Shown piece by piece: positions 15,354-24,305 of a DNA stretch of 33,163 nucleotides (its first letter is position 1; each line of letters starts with the position of its first letter). This DNA is from Neobacillus rhizosphaerae. GTDB lineage: Bacteria > Bacillota > Bacilli > Bacillales > Cytobacillaceae. A program made the position numbers and the translations under genes. The stretch spans positions 1-33,163 of the forward strand of contig NZ_CALBWS010000046.1 of assembly GCF_937468385.1 (NCBI RefSeq), read 5' to 3'. The notes beneath the pieces are model-generated. The model saw only the letters and a list, made by a program, of their open reading frames with translations, was not told where the DNA came from and did no database searches.

Positions 15354-17120
15354 TTCCACCTTTGTCGTGCTGATCTGTTTTCCATCGTGTTTTTTTACTA
15401 AGAAGGTCATGAAACCAATCACCGCTAGTAATAGTAATTGGGCAAGCGAGGTTTCCCAAGTTGGATATAGCCCGAGCCAGTCAATAAATGGAAAAGCATC
15501 AACCGTAGAGGTCGAAATCATTTTTGAAATCTGCAAGGCATGTATACTGATGCCAAGAATCTTAAATGACAAAAAGTAAATTAATATCGTCGCAGCTTTA
15601 AAAAATAAGCGAATCGGTATTTTTACACTGTAATGAATGATGACAAAACCAACGATGACTAAAATGATAATCGCTAATATAATACCAAGAACCAGCTGCA
15701 TTAAACTAATATAGGGGGTAATACCAGCATAGAAGATAATCGTTTCCGCCCCTTCACGGAAGACAGAAAGAAAACTTATCAAGCTAAAGGAGAAGAGGCT
15801 TCCTTTGGCAATTGCCTGTTGCATTTGCTGATTAATGTATTTATTCCACTGAACGATACTTGACTTATTATGAAGCCACGCCCCTATTGTCAGCATCATC
15901 ACTACCGCGATAACACCGACTAATCCCTCGATATATTCTCTGCTTGAAGCTGCCACGATTTGTGAAAATACAATGTTAATGATAATAGCAAGAATGGCAC
16001 TGGCGATGATTCCTGCGACTACCCCAAACCAAATCCACTTTTGTCTTGACGATTGGCCCATTTTTTTCAAAAAGGCAATTAATGTCACGACAATTAATAA
16101 ACCTTCTAATCCTTCCCGTAATAAAATAAGCGCTGCATCCCATAAAGAATAATTGGTTTTACTCATTAATGGAGCGAGCCTTGAGCTTATTTCATTAACA
16201 ATGGCGCTAGCTTTCTCGGCCTTCACATTTTTTGAATTTAAGAGACTAATAGCGGTTGGAATCTTTGTTTCAATTTCACTATAAAGCTTGCTATCCCTGG
16301 TTTGAACATCCCCTTCTACCATTGGCCATATTGTTAGGATTTCATTTAATTGATCACTCGCACTTTTGTAATCCTTTTGTGAAATTTGCTTTTCTGCTTT
16401 GCTTAACAATGTGGATAGGTTGGTTAGCGAATAGTCCCCTTTGAGATGTTTCGAACCATTTCCAGCCAAATAGTTTTCTACCTCAACTGTCAATTGGTCT
16501 ATGTTTTGCTTGGCCTTTTCCAAATCTGCCGGTTCCTGTGTAATAGCAATGCGAATCAGTGCCATGTATTTTTCAATGTTTCCATATGAAGCAATACTTT
16601 CATCATGGACTATTTTTTCCGAAGCAGTCCATTGATTCAGCAATTTTTGATATTGAGCCTTTAAACCCGCATCATTTTCTTTATTAAGCGATTCCTTAAA
16701 ATGGTTGATTGATGGAATTAGTTGCTTTACTTGCTCCTTGCCTTTTGCTTTATCTGCGGGGTTTTGTTCTTTGTCATACAGCACAACTGCACTTGAAAGG
16801 GAGGAAAGACTTTTTGATAGTGCCTCTTTTTCTATATTATCTTTGGCTAATAATCTTTGAACCTCTTTTAGTTGCTTGTCAACCTTAGTTGCCTGTTTAC
16901 TATCAGCTTTCTTTATTGACTTCCATTCGTTTGCAAACTGTTCCATGTTTTTCGCTACAATGGTCTGTTCCCCATCCTTTGCTTTCATTAAACTATCGCC
17001 AATAAGGACGAAAAGCTCATCATGATTTTCTGCTGCAGCTACTGGCTGAACTGTTTGTAACAAAACGAAAAACGTGATCATTAAAATAAATGGCTTCCCA
17101 ATCTTAATCATTCGTTGCAT
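15345..17120 (-). CDS. efeU: FTR1-family iron permease EfeU with N-terminal extracytoplasmic domain
   Basis: This is the membrane permease of the EfeUOB elemental iron uptake system. It begins with a signal peptide (residues 1-30, ending VAAA), followed by an extracellular helical domain of about 290 residues rich in Lys, Glu and Ser. The FTR1 permease domain comes next, with the two iron-binding motifs REGLE (about 335-339) and REGAE (about 455-459). At 591 residues it is much longer than E. coli EfeU because of the extracellular domain, which is common in Bacillus. It is the last gene of efeO-efeB-efeU, 30 bases after efeB, with the terminator overlapping its end. Confidence 0.92.
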   Translation of the reverse strand: MQRMIKIGKPFILMITFFVLLQTVQPVAAAENHDELFVLIGDSLMKAKDGEQTIVAKNMEQFANEWKSIKKADSKQATKVDKQLKEVQRLLAKDNIEKEALSKSLSSLSSAVVLYDKEQNPADKAKGKEQVKQLIPSINHFKESLNKENDAGLKAQYQKLLNQWTASEKIVHDESIASYGNIEKYMALIRIAITQEPADLEKAKQNIDQLTVEVENYLAGNGSKHLKGDYSLTNLSTLLSKAEKQISQKDYKSASDQLNEILTIWPMVEGDVQTRDSKLYSEIETKIPTAISLLNSKNVKAEKASAIVNEISSRLAPLMSKTNYSLWDAALILLREGLEGLLIVVTLIAFLKKMGQSSRQKWIWFGVVAGIIASAILAIIINIVFSQIVAASSREYIEGLVGVIAVVMMLTIGAWLHNKSSIVQWNKYINQQMQQAIAKGSLFSFSLISFLSVFREGAETIIFYAGITPYISLMQLVLGIILAIIILVIVGFVIIHYSVKIPIRLFFKAATILIYFLSFKILGISIHALQISKMISTSTVDAFPFIDWLGLYPTWETSLAQLLLLAVIGFMTFLVKKHDGKQISTTKVEKG

Positions 17121-17150
17121 TTGTCTCTCTCCTCTATGAAAGGAAAAACA

Positions 17151-18431
17151 CTAGTTAAAAAGTGTCTCTCCTATAAAACCGCCCTGTTTTGTTCCTGGTA
17201 AACATGCAAACATCGCACTGCCGCGATGTGAAGTATACTCATTCAGCTTATCCATTTCCGAAAGTCTCTTTTGAATCGGAATAAATTGCTTACTTGGCGT
17301 CCGCTGGAAACATAAGAAGAGTAACCCCGCATCAAAGCTCCCTGTTTTCGGATCCATTCCATTGGAGTAAGAAAAGGCCCTGCGGAGAATTTGCTCAGAA
17401 CCATTGCCATGCGATAATCGTGTATGAGAATCACCAGGGATTGAATAGCTGCCATTTGCATGTTTATGTTTCAAATCAAGTTTTTCAAATTCATCTTTTT
17501 GTCCAAGTGCTGCCCCGCTGTCACGATATCGGCCAAAGGTAGCTTCCTGTTCCTTTAAATTAGTACGATCCCAGACTTCGATAAACATTTGGATTCTTCG
17601 TACCACTAAATAACTTCCACCTGCCAGCCAGTTTGGGCCATCACCAGGCTGAACCCAGACCTGCTCATTTACCTGGTTTTCGTTTTTTACATCAGGATTT
17701 ACCGTTCCATCCTTAAAGCCAAACAAGTTTCTTGGCGTACCTTCTTTTGCATCAGCATGCTTTGTCCGCTGAAACCCTGGTTGTGCCCATTTCAAAATAG
17801 CCTTGCCCCTTGCGATTCGAATCAGGTTTCTTACTGCATGAAAAGCCACCTGTAAATCATCTGCACAAGCTTGAATACACAGGTCTCCTCCCGACCATTC
17901 CTCTTCCAAGGCATCAAGCGGAAATTTAGGAAGATCGGCTAATTCTTTCGGCTGTTTTTGTTTTAAACCAAAACGGTCTTGATTGTCCTTAACAAAAAGA
18001 CTTGGTCCAACACCAAAGGTAATCGTTAAATTGGAAGCTGAAAGGCCAGCAGCTTCCCCCGTATCCTTTGGTGGAAGAAATTCATTACTGGAAAGCTCTC
18101 CAACAGGCTTACCCTCTGACATCAAGGCTGCCGCCAATGTCCACTCTTTAAATAGCTTCACTAAGTCTTCTTTTTTGGAAGTTGTCACATCTAATGCGAT
18201 GAAGTAAACATTATTTTGCGTTTTTGTAGTAATTCCGGCTTGATGTTTTCCGTAATACGAAACAACCTCCTTGGCCCCTGTGCTGGATGCCTTACTTTCC
18301 GTTATAGACATCAAGCCACCTAAACCTGAAGCACCAATAAGCACTCCTATGCCGCCAACTCCGGCTGTTTTTAACATATCCCTTCGTGAAATCGTTCCTT
18401 GAGAATCTGAGTTGCTTTCATTCTTCGCCAT
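17151..18431 (-). CDS. efeB: Tat-exported DyP-type haem peroxidase EfeB (deferrochelatase)
   Basis: This is a dye-decolourising-type haem peroxidase exported folded by the Tat system. It oxidises ferrous iron for the EfeU permease, and E. coli EfeB has been reported to take iron from haem. The N-terminus has a twin-arginine signal (SRRDMLKTAG, then a hydrophobic stretch to about residue 45). The family motif GFKDGTVNPD supplies the distal Asp, and HTRLSHGNGSEQILRRAFSYS holds the region of the proximal His and active-site Arg. At 426 residues it has normal length, close to B. subtilis YwbN/EfeB. It follows efeO with a single base between, so translation is probably coupled. Confidence 0.94.
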   Translation of the reverse strand: MAKNESNSDSQGTISRRDMLKTAGVGGIGVLIGASGLGGLMSITESKASSTGAKEVVSYYGKHQAGITTKTQNNVYFIALDVTTSKKEDLVKLFKEWTLAAALMSEGKPVGELSSNEFLPPKDTGEAAGLSASNLTITFGVGPSLFVKDNQDRFGLKQKQPKELADLPKFPLDALEEEWSGGDLCIQACADDLQVAFHAVRNLIRIARGKAILKWAQPGFQRTKHADAKEGTPRNLFGFKDGTVNPDVKNENQVNEQVWVQPGDGPNWLAGGSYLVVRRIQMFIEVWDRTNLKEQEATFGRYRDSGAALGQKDEFEKLDLKHKHANGSYSIPGDSHTRLSHGNGSEQILRRAFSYSNGMDPKTGSFDAGLLFLCFQRTPSKQFIPIQKRLSEMDKLNEYTSHRGSAMFACLPGTKQGGFIGETLFN

Positions 18432-18432
18432 C

Positions 18433-19281
18433 TTAGGACGCCTCCGTTACAATTCCTATTTGAGAAAGCGGTTCAGCTAGTGCATCAATAGCTTGGCTTA
18501 ACTCTTTAACTTCTTCTTTTGACAAATCAGTATAAGATTTATAGCCGTCCTCTTTTTTATGCTTGTTTAACAAGCTATAAACTTCATCAAAGCGGGCTCC
18601 AATTTCCTTGGAAAGCTCCGCATCTTTTTCCTTTAATGCTGGGTTTAATAGCTGATAAATCTTTTCTGCTCCCTGGACATTCGCGACAAAATCATATAAA
18701 TCGGTATGGGAATAACGATCCTCTTCCCCAGTCACTTTTGAAGTGGATACTTCATTTAAGAGGTCGACTGCTCCCGTAATTAACATATCCGGGGTGACTT
18801 CAACGGTATCTACCTTAGCCCGAAGGAGATTCACATCCTTCATCAGCTGCTCCGCATACTGTTCATATCCCTTTGTTGTGGTTTCGTCCCATAATCCTTT
18901 TTCAATTCGGTGATAGCCGCCCCATTCTACTTCCGGAACATCCCCTTCACGTGCATCAATCTTAGGGTCAAGGTCTCCAAATACTTCGGCAATTGGCTCT
19001 GCTCGTTCATAGTGCATTCTTGCTGGTGCATATAGTGCTTTAGCTTTATCGATATCACCGTTTTTAACGGCTGTCGTAAATACTTCCGTTGCTTTTACAA
19101 ATTCCTCAATTTCTCCGATTGCATACTTACGGTATTCATCCGTTACCCCTTTTAGAGCATCGGCTGCAACATTCTTTGTTGCTTTTTCTTTTTCTGTTGT
19201 GGAAGTTGTATCCGTATTGGCACATCCAAATAGTAGGCTACTAGATAATAATAAAATTCCAGATAGTTTTATTAATTTCAT
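18433..19281 (-). CDS. efeO: EfeO/EfeM-type iron-binding lipoprotein (imelysin/M75 domain)
   Basis: This lipoprotein captures iron outside the cell for EfeU. A lipoprotein signal peptide ends at the lipobox LLFGC (Cys about residue 20). The rest is the imelysin-like (M75) domain, with HYERAEPIAEVFGDLDPKID carrying the HxxE-type metal motif and the WGGYHRIEKGLW block. There is no cupredoxin domain, so it is the short EfeM form; 282 residues. I start at 19281, where CGGAGGT is correctly spaced; the upstream extension to 19356 runs through the Fur box and promoter. It is the first gene of the operon. Confidence 0.9.
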   Translation of the reverse strand: MKLIKLSGILLLSSSLLFGCANTDTTSTTEKEKATKNVAADALKGVTDEYRKYAIGEIEEFVKATEVFTTAVKNGDIDKAKALYAPARMHYERAEPIAEVFGDLDPKIDAREGDVPEVEWGGYHRIEKGLWDETTTKGYEQYAEQLMKDVNLLRAKVDTVEVTPDMLITGAVDLLNEVSTSKVTGEEDRYSHTDLYDFVANVQGAEKIYQLLNPALKEKDAELSKEIGARFDEVYSLLNKHKKEDGYKSYTDLSKEEVKELSQAIDALAEPLSQIGIVTEAS

Positions 19282-19306
19282 ATTTATGTATACCTCCGAA
19301 TAATAA

Positions 19307-19321
19307 TGATAATCATTTTCA
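19307..19321. promoter_or_regulatory. Fur box of the efe operon
   Basis: TGATAAT-C-ATTTTCA matches the 7-1-7 Fur consensus (TGATAAT-N-ATTATCA) at 13 of 14 defined positions. It lies just downstream of the -10, over the transcription start, so iron-loaded Fur would block initiation. Confidence 0.88.
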
Positions 19322-19326
19322 TTTAT

Positions 19327-19356
19327 ATCATACCAATAATTGAGAAGTATTTTCAA
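19327..19356 (-). promoter_or_regulatory. sigma-A promoter of the efe operon
   Basis: On the minus strand TTGAAA (19356-19351), 18 bases and TATGAT (19332-19327), immediately upstream of the Fur box. Confidence 0.7.
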
Positions 19357-19387
19357 TTGTATTTTTGATTTTTTTTATAAAAAAATA

Positions 19388-19425
19388 AAAAAGGCTATCC
19401 AAAATACTTTTTGGACAGCCTTTTC
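19388..19425. terminator. bidirectional terminator after liaR
   Basis: GGCT-A-TCCAAAA and TTTTGGA-C-AGCC form a long stem with one mismatch, with A/T-runs outside on both sides. It ends the lia operon on the minus strand. Confidence 0.85.
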
Positions 19426-19431
19426 TGAGGT

Positions 19432-20064
19432 TCATTTTATTAACGAATGCTTAAAAGCATAAATGACCGCTTGGGTTCGGTCTTGGACGCTAAGCTTGCT
19501 TAAAATATTACTAACATGGGTTTTGACGGTCTTCAGTGCGATAAATAAATCATCAGCTATATCCTGATTGGTTTTGCCCTCCGCCATTAGCAGTAATATT
19601 TCCAGTTCTCGGCTCGTAAGGTCTTCATGTGGCAGATGTGTGTGTTTTTGACGCATTTTTACCATCATTTTTCCGGTTACTTCAGGTTCAAGAACAGATT
19701 GGCCATGGTATGTAGCTCGGACGGCATTGGCGATCTCACCAGCCTTCGAGGTCTTCAGCATATAGCTGGTTGCCCCGGCTTCAAGTGCAGGATACACTTT
19801 TTCATCATCCAAGAAGCTTGTTACAATAATCACCTTTGCTTCAGGCCACGCGTCGATTATTTGTTTTGTCGCTTCAATCCCGTCCATCTCTTTCATTACC
19901 AAGTCCATTAAAATGATATCTGGGCGGAGTTCAAGTGCAAGTTCCACACCTTTTTTTCCATTATCCGCTTCCCCAACAACCTCAATATCCGGCTGCGCCG
20001 ATAAATAGGAAGAAACCCCAATTCTCACCATTTCATGGTCATCAACAAATACTACCCTAATCAT
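19432..20064 (-). CDS. liaR: LiaR/VraR-family response regulator
   Basis: This is the DNA-binding output of the Lia cell-envelope stress system. The receiver domain (residues 1-120) has the acidic pair (VDDHEMVRIG), the phosphorylated Asp in DIILMDLVM and the conserved Lys in MLKTSKAG. A LuxR/NarL-type helix-turn-helix follows (LTSRELEILLLMAEGKTNQDIA...VKTHVSNILSKL, about 145-200). I choose ATG 20064 (210 aa, matching LiaR), which overlaps the liaS stop by eight bases and has GGAG nine bases before it. The ATG at 20079 would overlap that site. The overlap implies translational coupling. Confidence 0.92.
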   Translation of the reverse strand: MIRVVFVDDHEMVRIGVSSYLSAQPDIEVVGEADNGKKGVELALELRPDIILMDLVMKEMDGIEATKQIIDAWPEAKVIIVTSFLDDEKVYPALEAGATSYMLKTSKAGEIANAVRATYHGQSVLEPEVTGKMMVKMRQKHTHLPHEDLTSRELEILLLMAEGKTNQDIADDLFIALKTVKTHVSNILSKLSVQDRTQAVIYAFKHSLIK

Positions 20065-21103
20065 TGGCACCATCTCCATTAATCATTACCGGAACTTTCA
20101 CTTCTAGCCTTGTTCCTTTATTTTTCACACTAATTACCTTTAACGTGCCGCCCACTTCAACAGCTCGCTCATGCATATTTTGCATACCGTAAGAACCAGC
20201 CTTCATTTCGTTTACTTCAAAGCCAACTCCATCATCGACAATTCTTAAAATGACAAGGTCATCTCGTTTGACCATCAAAACCTCTAGCTTATTTGCCTTT
20301 GAATGTCTTAAAGTGTTCGATACAGATTCTTGCAGAATCCGGAATAGATGATCCTCTATCCCTTTATCTAACGGAAATGCTTCCACTTTCCAGTTTATAT
20401 CCATTGTTACCTTTTGAGATAATTCGATTAATAGCTCCTCGATTCCTTCTTGGAGGGTTTTATTCTTTAAGGCAACAGGTCGCAAGTGTAAAAGAAGTGC
20501 ACGCATTTCAAGCTGTGATTGGTGAATCATCTCTTCAACCAGCTTCAATTGCTTTGCCTCCCTGTCATTTTCGGTCTGTTCCTTTGTTTCATTGATGGCT
20601 GACATCATCATTGATGCCGCAAATAATTGCTGACTGACAGAATCATGCAATTCACGGGCGAGACGGTTCCGTTCCTGTTCAATAATCTCCTGAATTCTCG
20701 CTTCCTGGTCTTCAACTTTTTCGGTTGCTAATCGTTGTGAAAGCTTTACCTGCTCCGACATCTGTTTCCCAATTTTCTCAATCCGCTCGGCAATGGTTTG
20801 CATTTCTGTAATCGCTGGCTTCCCTTTCACTTCTGTTTGTCTGCCTTCCTCTAATTGGTGCAGAGAGTGCTCAATCGCTAGGAACTGTTTTCGCCAGAAA
20901 AGACCTGAAACCCCTCCAAGTAAAATCCCTATCGCAATGCTAAAGACAGGAACAAAAATGACAATCGGAATATCCATGAAATGGCGATTCCATAACTCCG
21001 ACCATGTTATCGGGAAGACAAAAATAAAAACGGCCCCAACAATGATTGCGATGAGAAAGGAAAAGGTGAGACTCCAGACAATTTGTCGCTGGGTTGTGCT
21101 CAT
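20057..21103 (-). CDS. liaS: LiaS-type sensor histidine kinase
   Basis: This is a membrane histidine kinase that phosphorylates LiaR when the lipid II cycle is disturbed. Two N-terminal membrane helices (residues about 10-32 and 45-68) enclose a very short extracellular loop, the intramembrane-sensing design. A HAMP/coiled-coil linker leads to the HisKA_3 box with the phospho-His (RNRLARELHDSVSQQLFAA), then an ATPase domain with DDGVGFE and GSYGMQNMHERA. At 348 residues it is of normal length. The ATG overlaps the liaF stop as ATGA. Confidence 0.93.
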   Translation of the reverse strand: MSTTQRQIVWSLTFSFLIAIIVGAVFIFVFPITWSELWNRHFMDIPIVIFVPVFSIAIGILLGGVSGLFWRKQFLAIEHSLHQLEEGRQTEVKGKPAITEMQTIAERIEKIGKQMSEQVKLSQRLATEKVEDQEARIQEIIEQERNRLARELHDSVSQQLFAASMMMSAINETKEQTENDREAKQLKLVEEMIHQSQLEMRALLLHLRPVALKNKTLQEGIEELLIELSQKVTMDINWKVEAFPLDKGIEDHLFRILQESVSNTLRHSKANKLEVLMVKRDDLVILRIVDDGVGFEVNEMKAGSYGMQNMHERAVEVGGTLKVISVKNKGTRLEVKVPVMINGDGAND

Positions 21104-21834
21104 ATCCGGCTCACCTCTAAATTCCCCACGGCGAGCGATGTAAAGATTTTTACTTTGTGCTCGGACTTTTCATAGCCTGGTGTTTTTAGGTGAAAAACTT
21201 GATTGAATATTTTCGAATTATGATTACCGAATACCGTTGTCGAACCTACCACACATGAATGGTGGATACTAACATCAATTTCATATGGCACAAGAATTTG
21301 AATATTACCAATGATATTGCGAATAAATATCACTGTTTCCCCTTCTGGCAGCATCGTGTAACTAAGATCGATAGTGGTATCGCCAATTCCAGTCTGAATG
21401 TTTACATCATTCCACTCATAAACACCAAAAGGAGTTTTTTGCTGTCCTAGGAAAATATTTTCAAACAGTGGCTTCGTTTGAACCATTGTCTCTTCTTGCT
21501 GGATTGGTCCAGGTTTATTGATATTTGGTGTAATTTTACTCGGATTCTTTTTAGAATTTAAAAACTGGATAAAAAAGTGCAGTAAAATGGCTAACAATAA
21601 AAACTTAAATGTCATCATATTTAAAATGCTAATAATAAAAAAGATGATTCCCCCGAAGAAAAGGATTTTCCCCATCTTTTTTCCAGACATTTTACGACCA
21701 AGATAAATCATCCCGCCAGAAATAAAAAGAGAGAATATAAGCCCAGGGTTGAAAAAGAAAATCTCCAATAGTAGGATAACTAGACCGATAAAGACCAGCC
21801 ATCCTATATAATCAGTTTTGGTATTTTTAAACAT
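21100..21834 (-). CDS. liaF: LiaF, inhibitor of the LiaRS system
   Basis: LiaF is a membrane protein that holds LiaS silent in the absence of envelope stress. The N-terminal half contains about four hydrophobic segments (residues 10-95, for instance IGWLVFIGLVILLLEIFFF). The C-terminal half is the soluble beta-rich LiaF domain (about 140-244), with NIQTGIGDTTIDLS and VGNLEVSRI. I start at 21834 (MFKNTKTDYIG), where aaagggaggg is a good ribosome site; the upstream extension adds 14 residues without one. It overlaps liaS by four bases. Confidence 0.9.
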   Translation of the reverse strand: MFKNTKTDYIGWLVFIGLVILLLEIFFFNPGLIFSLFISGGMIYLGRKMSGKKMGKILFFGGIIFFIISILNMMTFKFLLLAILLHFFIQFLNSKKNPSKITPNINKPGPIQQEETMVQTKPLFENIFLGQQKTPFGVYEWNDVNIQTGIGDTTIDLSYTMLPEGETVIFIRNIIGNIQILVPYEIDVSIHHSCVVGSTTVFGNHNSKIFNQVFHLKTPGYEKSEHKVKIFTSLAVGNLEVSRI

Positions 21835-21942
21835 TGGCCCACCCTCCCTTTTTATGTAATTTGGAATATTTTGCATGAATACTATTGGATAGGTAAAAGG
21901 CGCAGAAACACTACGCCTTCTTTAGAATACCATGTTTTGAAT

Positions 21943-22587
21943 TTAAATGGACTTGCTTTCTTCCAATTTCATGTCTTTTTCTAATTGCGCTACCCGAGCA
22001 TCGATGGTACTTCGGTAGAAAGAACTGTTCATTTGGTGCTCTAAGCGGTCAAGATAGTTTTCAATGTCTTTAAACTTTGAGTAAGATTTATCTGAGTAAG
22101 TATTGGAATCGAGCACCTGGTTGATGCGAACGTTGGCGCGTGTTACATTTTCGCGCCCCATTAGTTCCATCCGGCGAAGCTGCATGTCTTTAAGCTTGTG
22201 CTTCATTTCTTCATATTTTCTTTCTAATTCACTTAGCTGCTCTTTTACTTGTTCAAGTGAAGCACTTAGGCGCTGTGCACGGTCCGCATATTGTTGATAC
22301 TCAGCTGACGCAAATTGGTTTAGCTCAGTTTCTCCTGCTTTCGTAGCAATTTCCGCCTGGTATTTCCTTTTGTCAGCTAATTCGCTGGCTTGGTGGTATT
22401 CTCTAGTAAATTCATCCTTCAACGTATATTGACGCTCTAACAGCTTTCTAACCTTTTCTGTTTCCTGTTCACACTGGCGAAGGTATTGGTTCAGTAGGGC
22501 AATTGGATTTTGTTTTTCTTTTTGATCAAGAGCCTCGTGTAAATCGGCCGTAATCGTGTTTTTGATTCTTGTAAATAAGTTTGTCAT
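21943..22587 (-). CDS. liaH: PspA/IM30-family protein LiaH
   Basis: This phage-shock-protein-A homologue forms large oligomers that protect the stressed membrane. All 214 residues are predicted helical coiled coil, charged and with no membrane span. The family start MTNLFTRIKNTITADLHEALDQ forms an amphipathic membrane-binding helix. KQNPIALLNQYLRQCEQE follows. The gene lies between the liaI-like membrane protein and liaF, as in B. subtilis, where liaIH is the main target of LiaR. Confidence 0.92.
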   Translation of the reverse strand: MTNLFTRIKNTITADLHEALDQKEKQNPIALLNQYLRQCEQETEKVRKLLERQYTLKDEFTREYHQASELADKRKYQAEIATKAGETELNQFASAEYQQYADRAQRLSASLEQVKEQLSELERKYEEMKHKLKDMQLRRMELMGRENVTRANVRINQVLDSNTYSDKSYSKFKDIENYLDRLEHQMNSSFYRSTIDARVAQLEKDMKLEESKSI

Positions 22588-22607
22588 CGTTATTCTCTCC
22601 TTTAAAC

Positions 22608-22955
22608 TTAATTATTTTTTAATTCATTCCATTGTTTTTCAAAATTGACGAATGGATCAGTTTCTTCTTTGATTTTCGTGTGCTTATTCTGGTTCCATTT
22701 TTTATATACAAGGAAAAGCACATATGCTGCTGCGACACCAATAATGGCTGGTGCATTGTGGATAGAGGCCATAAGGACGATGAACCCGATGATACCAAGA
22801 CCAATTTTTCCTCCAGTTGTTTCAGCCTTTATAAACTGTTTGAATATGAAGTACAGGAGCACCAAGCTAACGAGTAAGCCCACCATCGGACCGATTGTTG
22901 AAAGCAAGATAACTGCTGCAATCCCGCCTGCTAACAGTAAACCAAATTTTTTCAT
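22608..22955 (-). CDS. LiaI-like small membrane protein, first gene of the lia operon
   Basis: The 115-residue protein has three or four hydrophobic segments (residues about 5-20, 22-40, 50-65 and 67-83) and a charged C-terminal tail with many Lys, Glu and Asn. Position and build match LiaI, the membrane anchor for LiaH in B. subtilis, although sequence resemblance to that protein is weak. It starts at an ATG preceded by aaagggagtg and lies 20 bases before liaH. Homologues are sometimes labelled as flagellar basal body rod protein, which I consider a misannotation for this gene. Confidence 0.75.
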   Translation of the reverse strand: MKKFGLLLAGGIAAVILLSTIGPMVGLLVSLVLLYFIFKQFIKAETTGGKIGLGIIGFIVLMASIHNAPAIIGVAAAYVLFLVYKKWNQNKHTKIKEETDPFVNFEKQWNELKNN

Positions 22956-23010
22956 TTTGTTTTCACTCCCTTTCTTTTCTTAATTTCATCTTACCTTTTT
23001 CCCTTGCTTT

Positions 23011-23053
23011 TCATAATTGCGCTTGAGCTTGATTTTCATATCGGTCTGGGGAC
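23011..23053 (-). promoter_or_regulatory. candidate LiaR-activated promoter
   Basis: On the minus strand GTCCCCAGAC (23053-23044) is an inverted repeat GTC-N4-GAC. Directly after it come ATGAAA (23039-23034), 17 bases and TTATGA (23016-23011). A weak -35 with an inverted repeat just upstream fits an activator-dependent promoter for liaIH-FSR. The match to a LiaR operator is my inference. Confidence 0.4.
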
Positions 23054-23057
23054 GTAG

Positions 23058-23102
23058 AAAGGGTCAGTCCCTTAAGCAAATAGCTCGGAAACTGACCCTT
23101 TT
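23058..23102. terminator. terminator after the LysM-CAP gene
   Basis: AAAGGGTCAGT (23058-23068) pairs with ACTGACCCTTT (23091-23101) around a 22-base loop. It ends the LysM-CAP gene and insulates the lia promoter downstream of it on the same strand. Confidence 0.65.
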
Positions 23103-23107
23103 ATGCC

Positions 23108-23722
23108 TTATTTAGATATAAACATCTGTACCCAGTAATATCTTTGTGAGCCGCCCTGAGCGTAGCCAACCCCAATATAGGTGGATTGCGCACTTAAAAT
23201 GTTAGCACGATGTCCAGAGCTATTCATCCAAGCTTGGACGACTGATGCTGGTGTGGTTTGCCCCGCGGCAATATTTTCAGCTGCTGAACGATAACTAACC
23301 CCAAAGTTTTTCATCATATCAAATGGACTTCCGTAAGTTGGACTCGTATGACTAAAATAGTTTTTGTCGCGCATATCCATAGCCTTATAGCGGGCCACCC
23401 TTGAAAGTTCCCAATCTGCAGTCAATGGTTTCAGACCATTTTTCGCCCGTTCTTGATTGGTTAACTGGATCACTTGACTTTCAATGGATTTAACCCCGCC
23501 TAGGTCAGGAATGGTTACTTTTTGACCTGGATAGATCAAATTAGGATTTTTAAATTGCGTGTTTGCTTGAATTATCTCCGAAATTCCCACCTGATACCTA
23601 ACGGCAATTTTCCAAAGCGAGTCCCCTGGCTGAACGGTGTATATTTGCTGAGCAAAAGAAACACTTGGTATGCAAAAAAGAAATAGTAAAGACAGAAAAC
23701 AAATCCAAAAAGATTTTTTCAT
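23108..23722 (-). CDS. secreted LysM plus CAP (SCP/PR1) domain protein, YkwD-like
   Basis: This is an exported protein of 204 residues. A signal peptide (residues 1-24, ending SVSFAQ) is followed by one LysM peptidoglycan-binding motif (IYTVQPGDSLWKIAVRY...YPGQKVTIP, about 28-72) and a C-terminal CAP domain (about 80-204) with the AENIAAG, MNSSGHRANIL and YYWVQMFI blocks. The CAP His/Glu pocket is present. The architecture matches YkwD/SafA-like wall or spore proteins of Bacillus; the molecular role of CAP domains in bacteria is poorly known. It is transcribed alone and diverges from the DUF1360 gene. Confidence 0.9.
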   Translation of the reverse strand: MKKSFWICFLSLLFLFCIPSVSFAQQIYTVQPGDSLWKIAVRYQVGISEIIQANTQFKNPNLIYPGQKVTIPDLGGVKSIESQVIQLTNQERAKNGLKPLTADWELSRVARYKAMDMRDKNYFSHTSPTYGSPFDMMKNFGVSYRSAAENIAAGQTTPASVVQAWMNSSGHRANILSAQSTYIGVGYAQGGSQRYYWVQMFISK

Positions 23723-23831
23723 TTTTTCGCCTCCTCCGAATATATATTTTTGATTTCTAGCTCAAAATATACAGGGAACTGAAAAAATTAATTTTAGCTG
23801 TCCATTAGCAGAGATTTCGGAGGAGCAAAAT

Positions 23832-24206
23832 GTGAGAGATATTTCATGGATGACCTATATCATGTTAATTTTAGCTAGCTACCGTTTAACCCATTTAATC
23901 GTTTTTGATAAAATAACCGAATTTATCCGCAAGCCGTTTGTGAAAAAAGTGAAGGTTGAAACAGATGCTGGCACTGAAACAAAGGAAGTCCCGACATCAA
24001 TGTTTGGTTATTTATTGAAATGCTATTGGTGTGCCGGCGTTTGGAGCGCTATTTTACTGGGCGGAGCATACTTACTTTTCCCGAAGGTTACTTTCGTATT
24101 TATTTTGATTTTCTCGATTGCCGGCGGTCAGTCCATTATTGAAACCTTTGTTGGCGTCAATATTAAAAAAGTTGATTACTTCTCAAACCTAAAGAAAAAG
24201 GAGTAA
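23832..24206 (+). CDS. DUF1360 membrane protein (YjcA-like)
   Basis: The 124-residue protein belongs to DUF1360, which in B. subtilis includes the sporulation-linked YjcA. There is an N-terminal hydrophobic segment with the family wording ASYRLTHLIVFDKI, a charged middle (KVKVETDAGTETKEV), the conserved CYWCAGVW motif with two cysteines, and one or two membrane segments (about 85-110). The start codon is GTG at 23832, placed correctly behind cggagg; the ATG overlapping it leads at once to a stop. The biochemical role is unknown. Confidence 0.85.
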   Translation: MRDISWMTYIMLILASYRLTHLIVFDKITEFIRKPFVKKVKVETDAGTETKEVPTSMFGYLLKCYWCAGVWSAILLGGAYLLFPKVTFVFILIFSIAGGQSIIETFVGVNIKKVDYFSNLKKKE

Positions 24207-24260
24207 GACAAAAGCTGAGAATCAACGGAAAAATTCATCCCCCGTAAGCATATATATTAG

Positions 24261-24286
24261 AAAAGCTCAAGCTCATGAGCTTTTTT
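24261..24286 (+). terminator. terminator after the DUF1360 gene
   Basis: AAAAGCTCA (24261-24269) pairs with TGAGCTTTT (24276-24284), followed by Ts. It lies only 20 bases before the next tiny gene, which would then depend on read-through or a promoter I cannot see. Confidence 0.75.
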
Positions 24287-24305
24287 AAAAAAGGGGGATT
24301 TTGGA

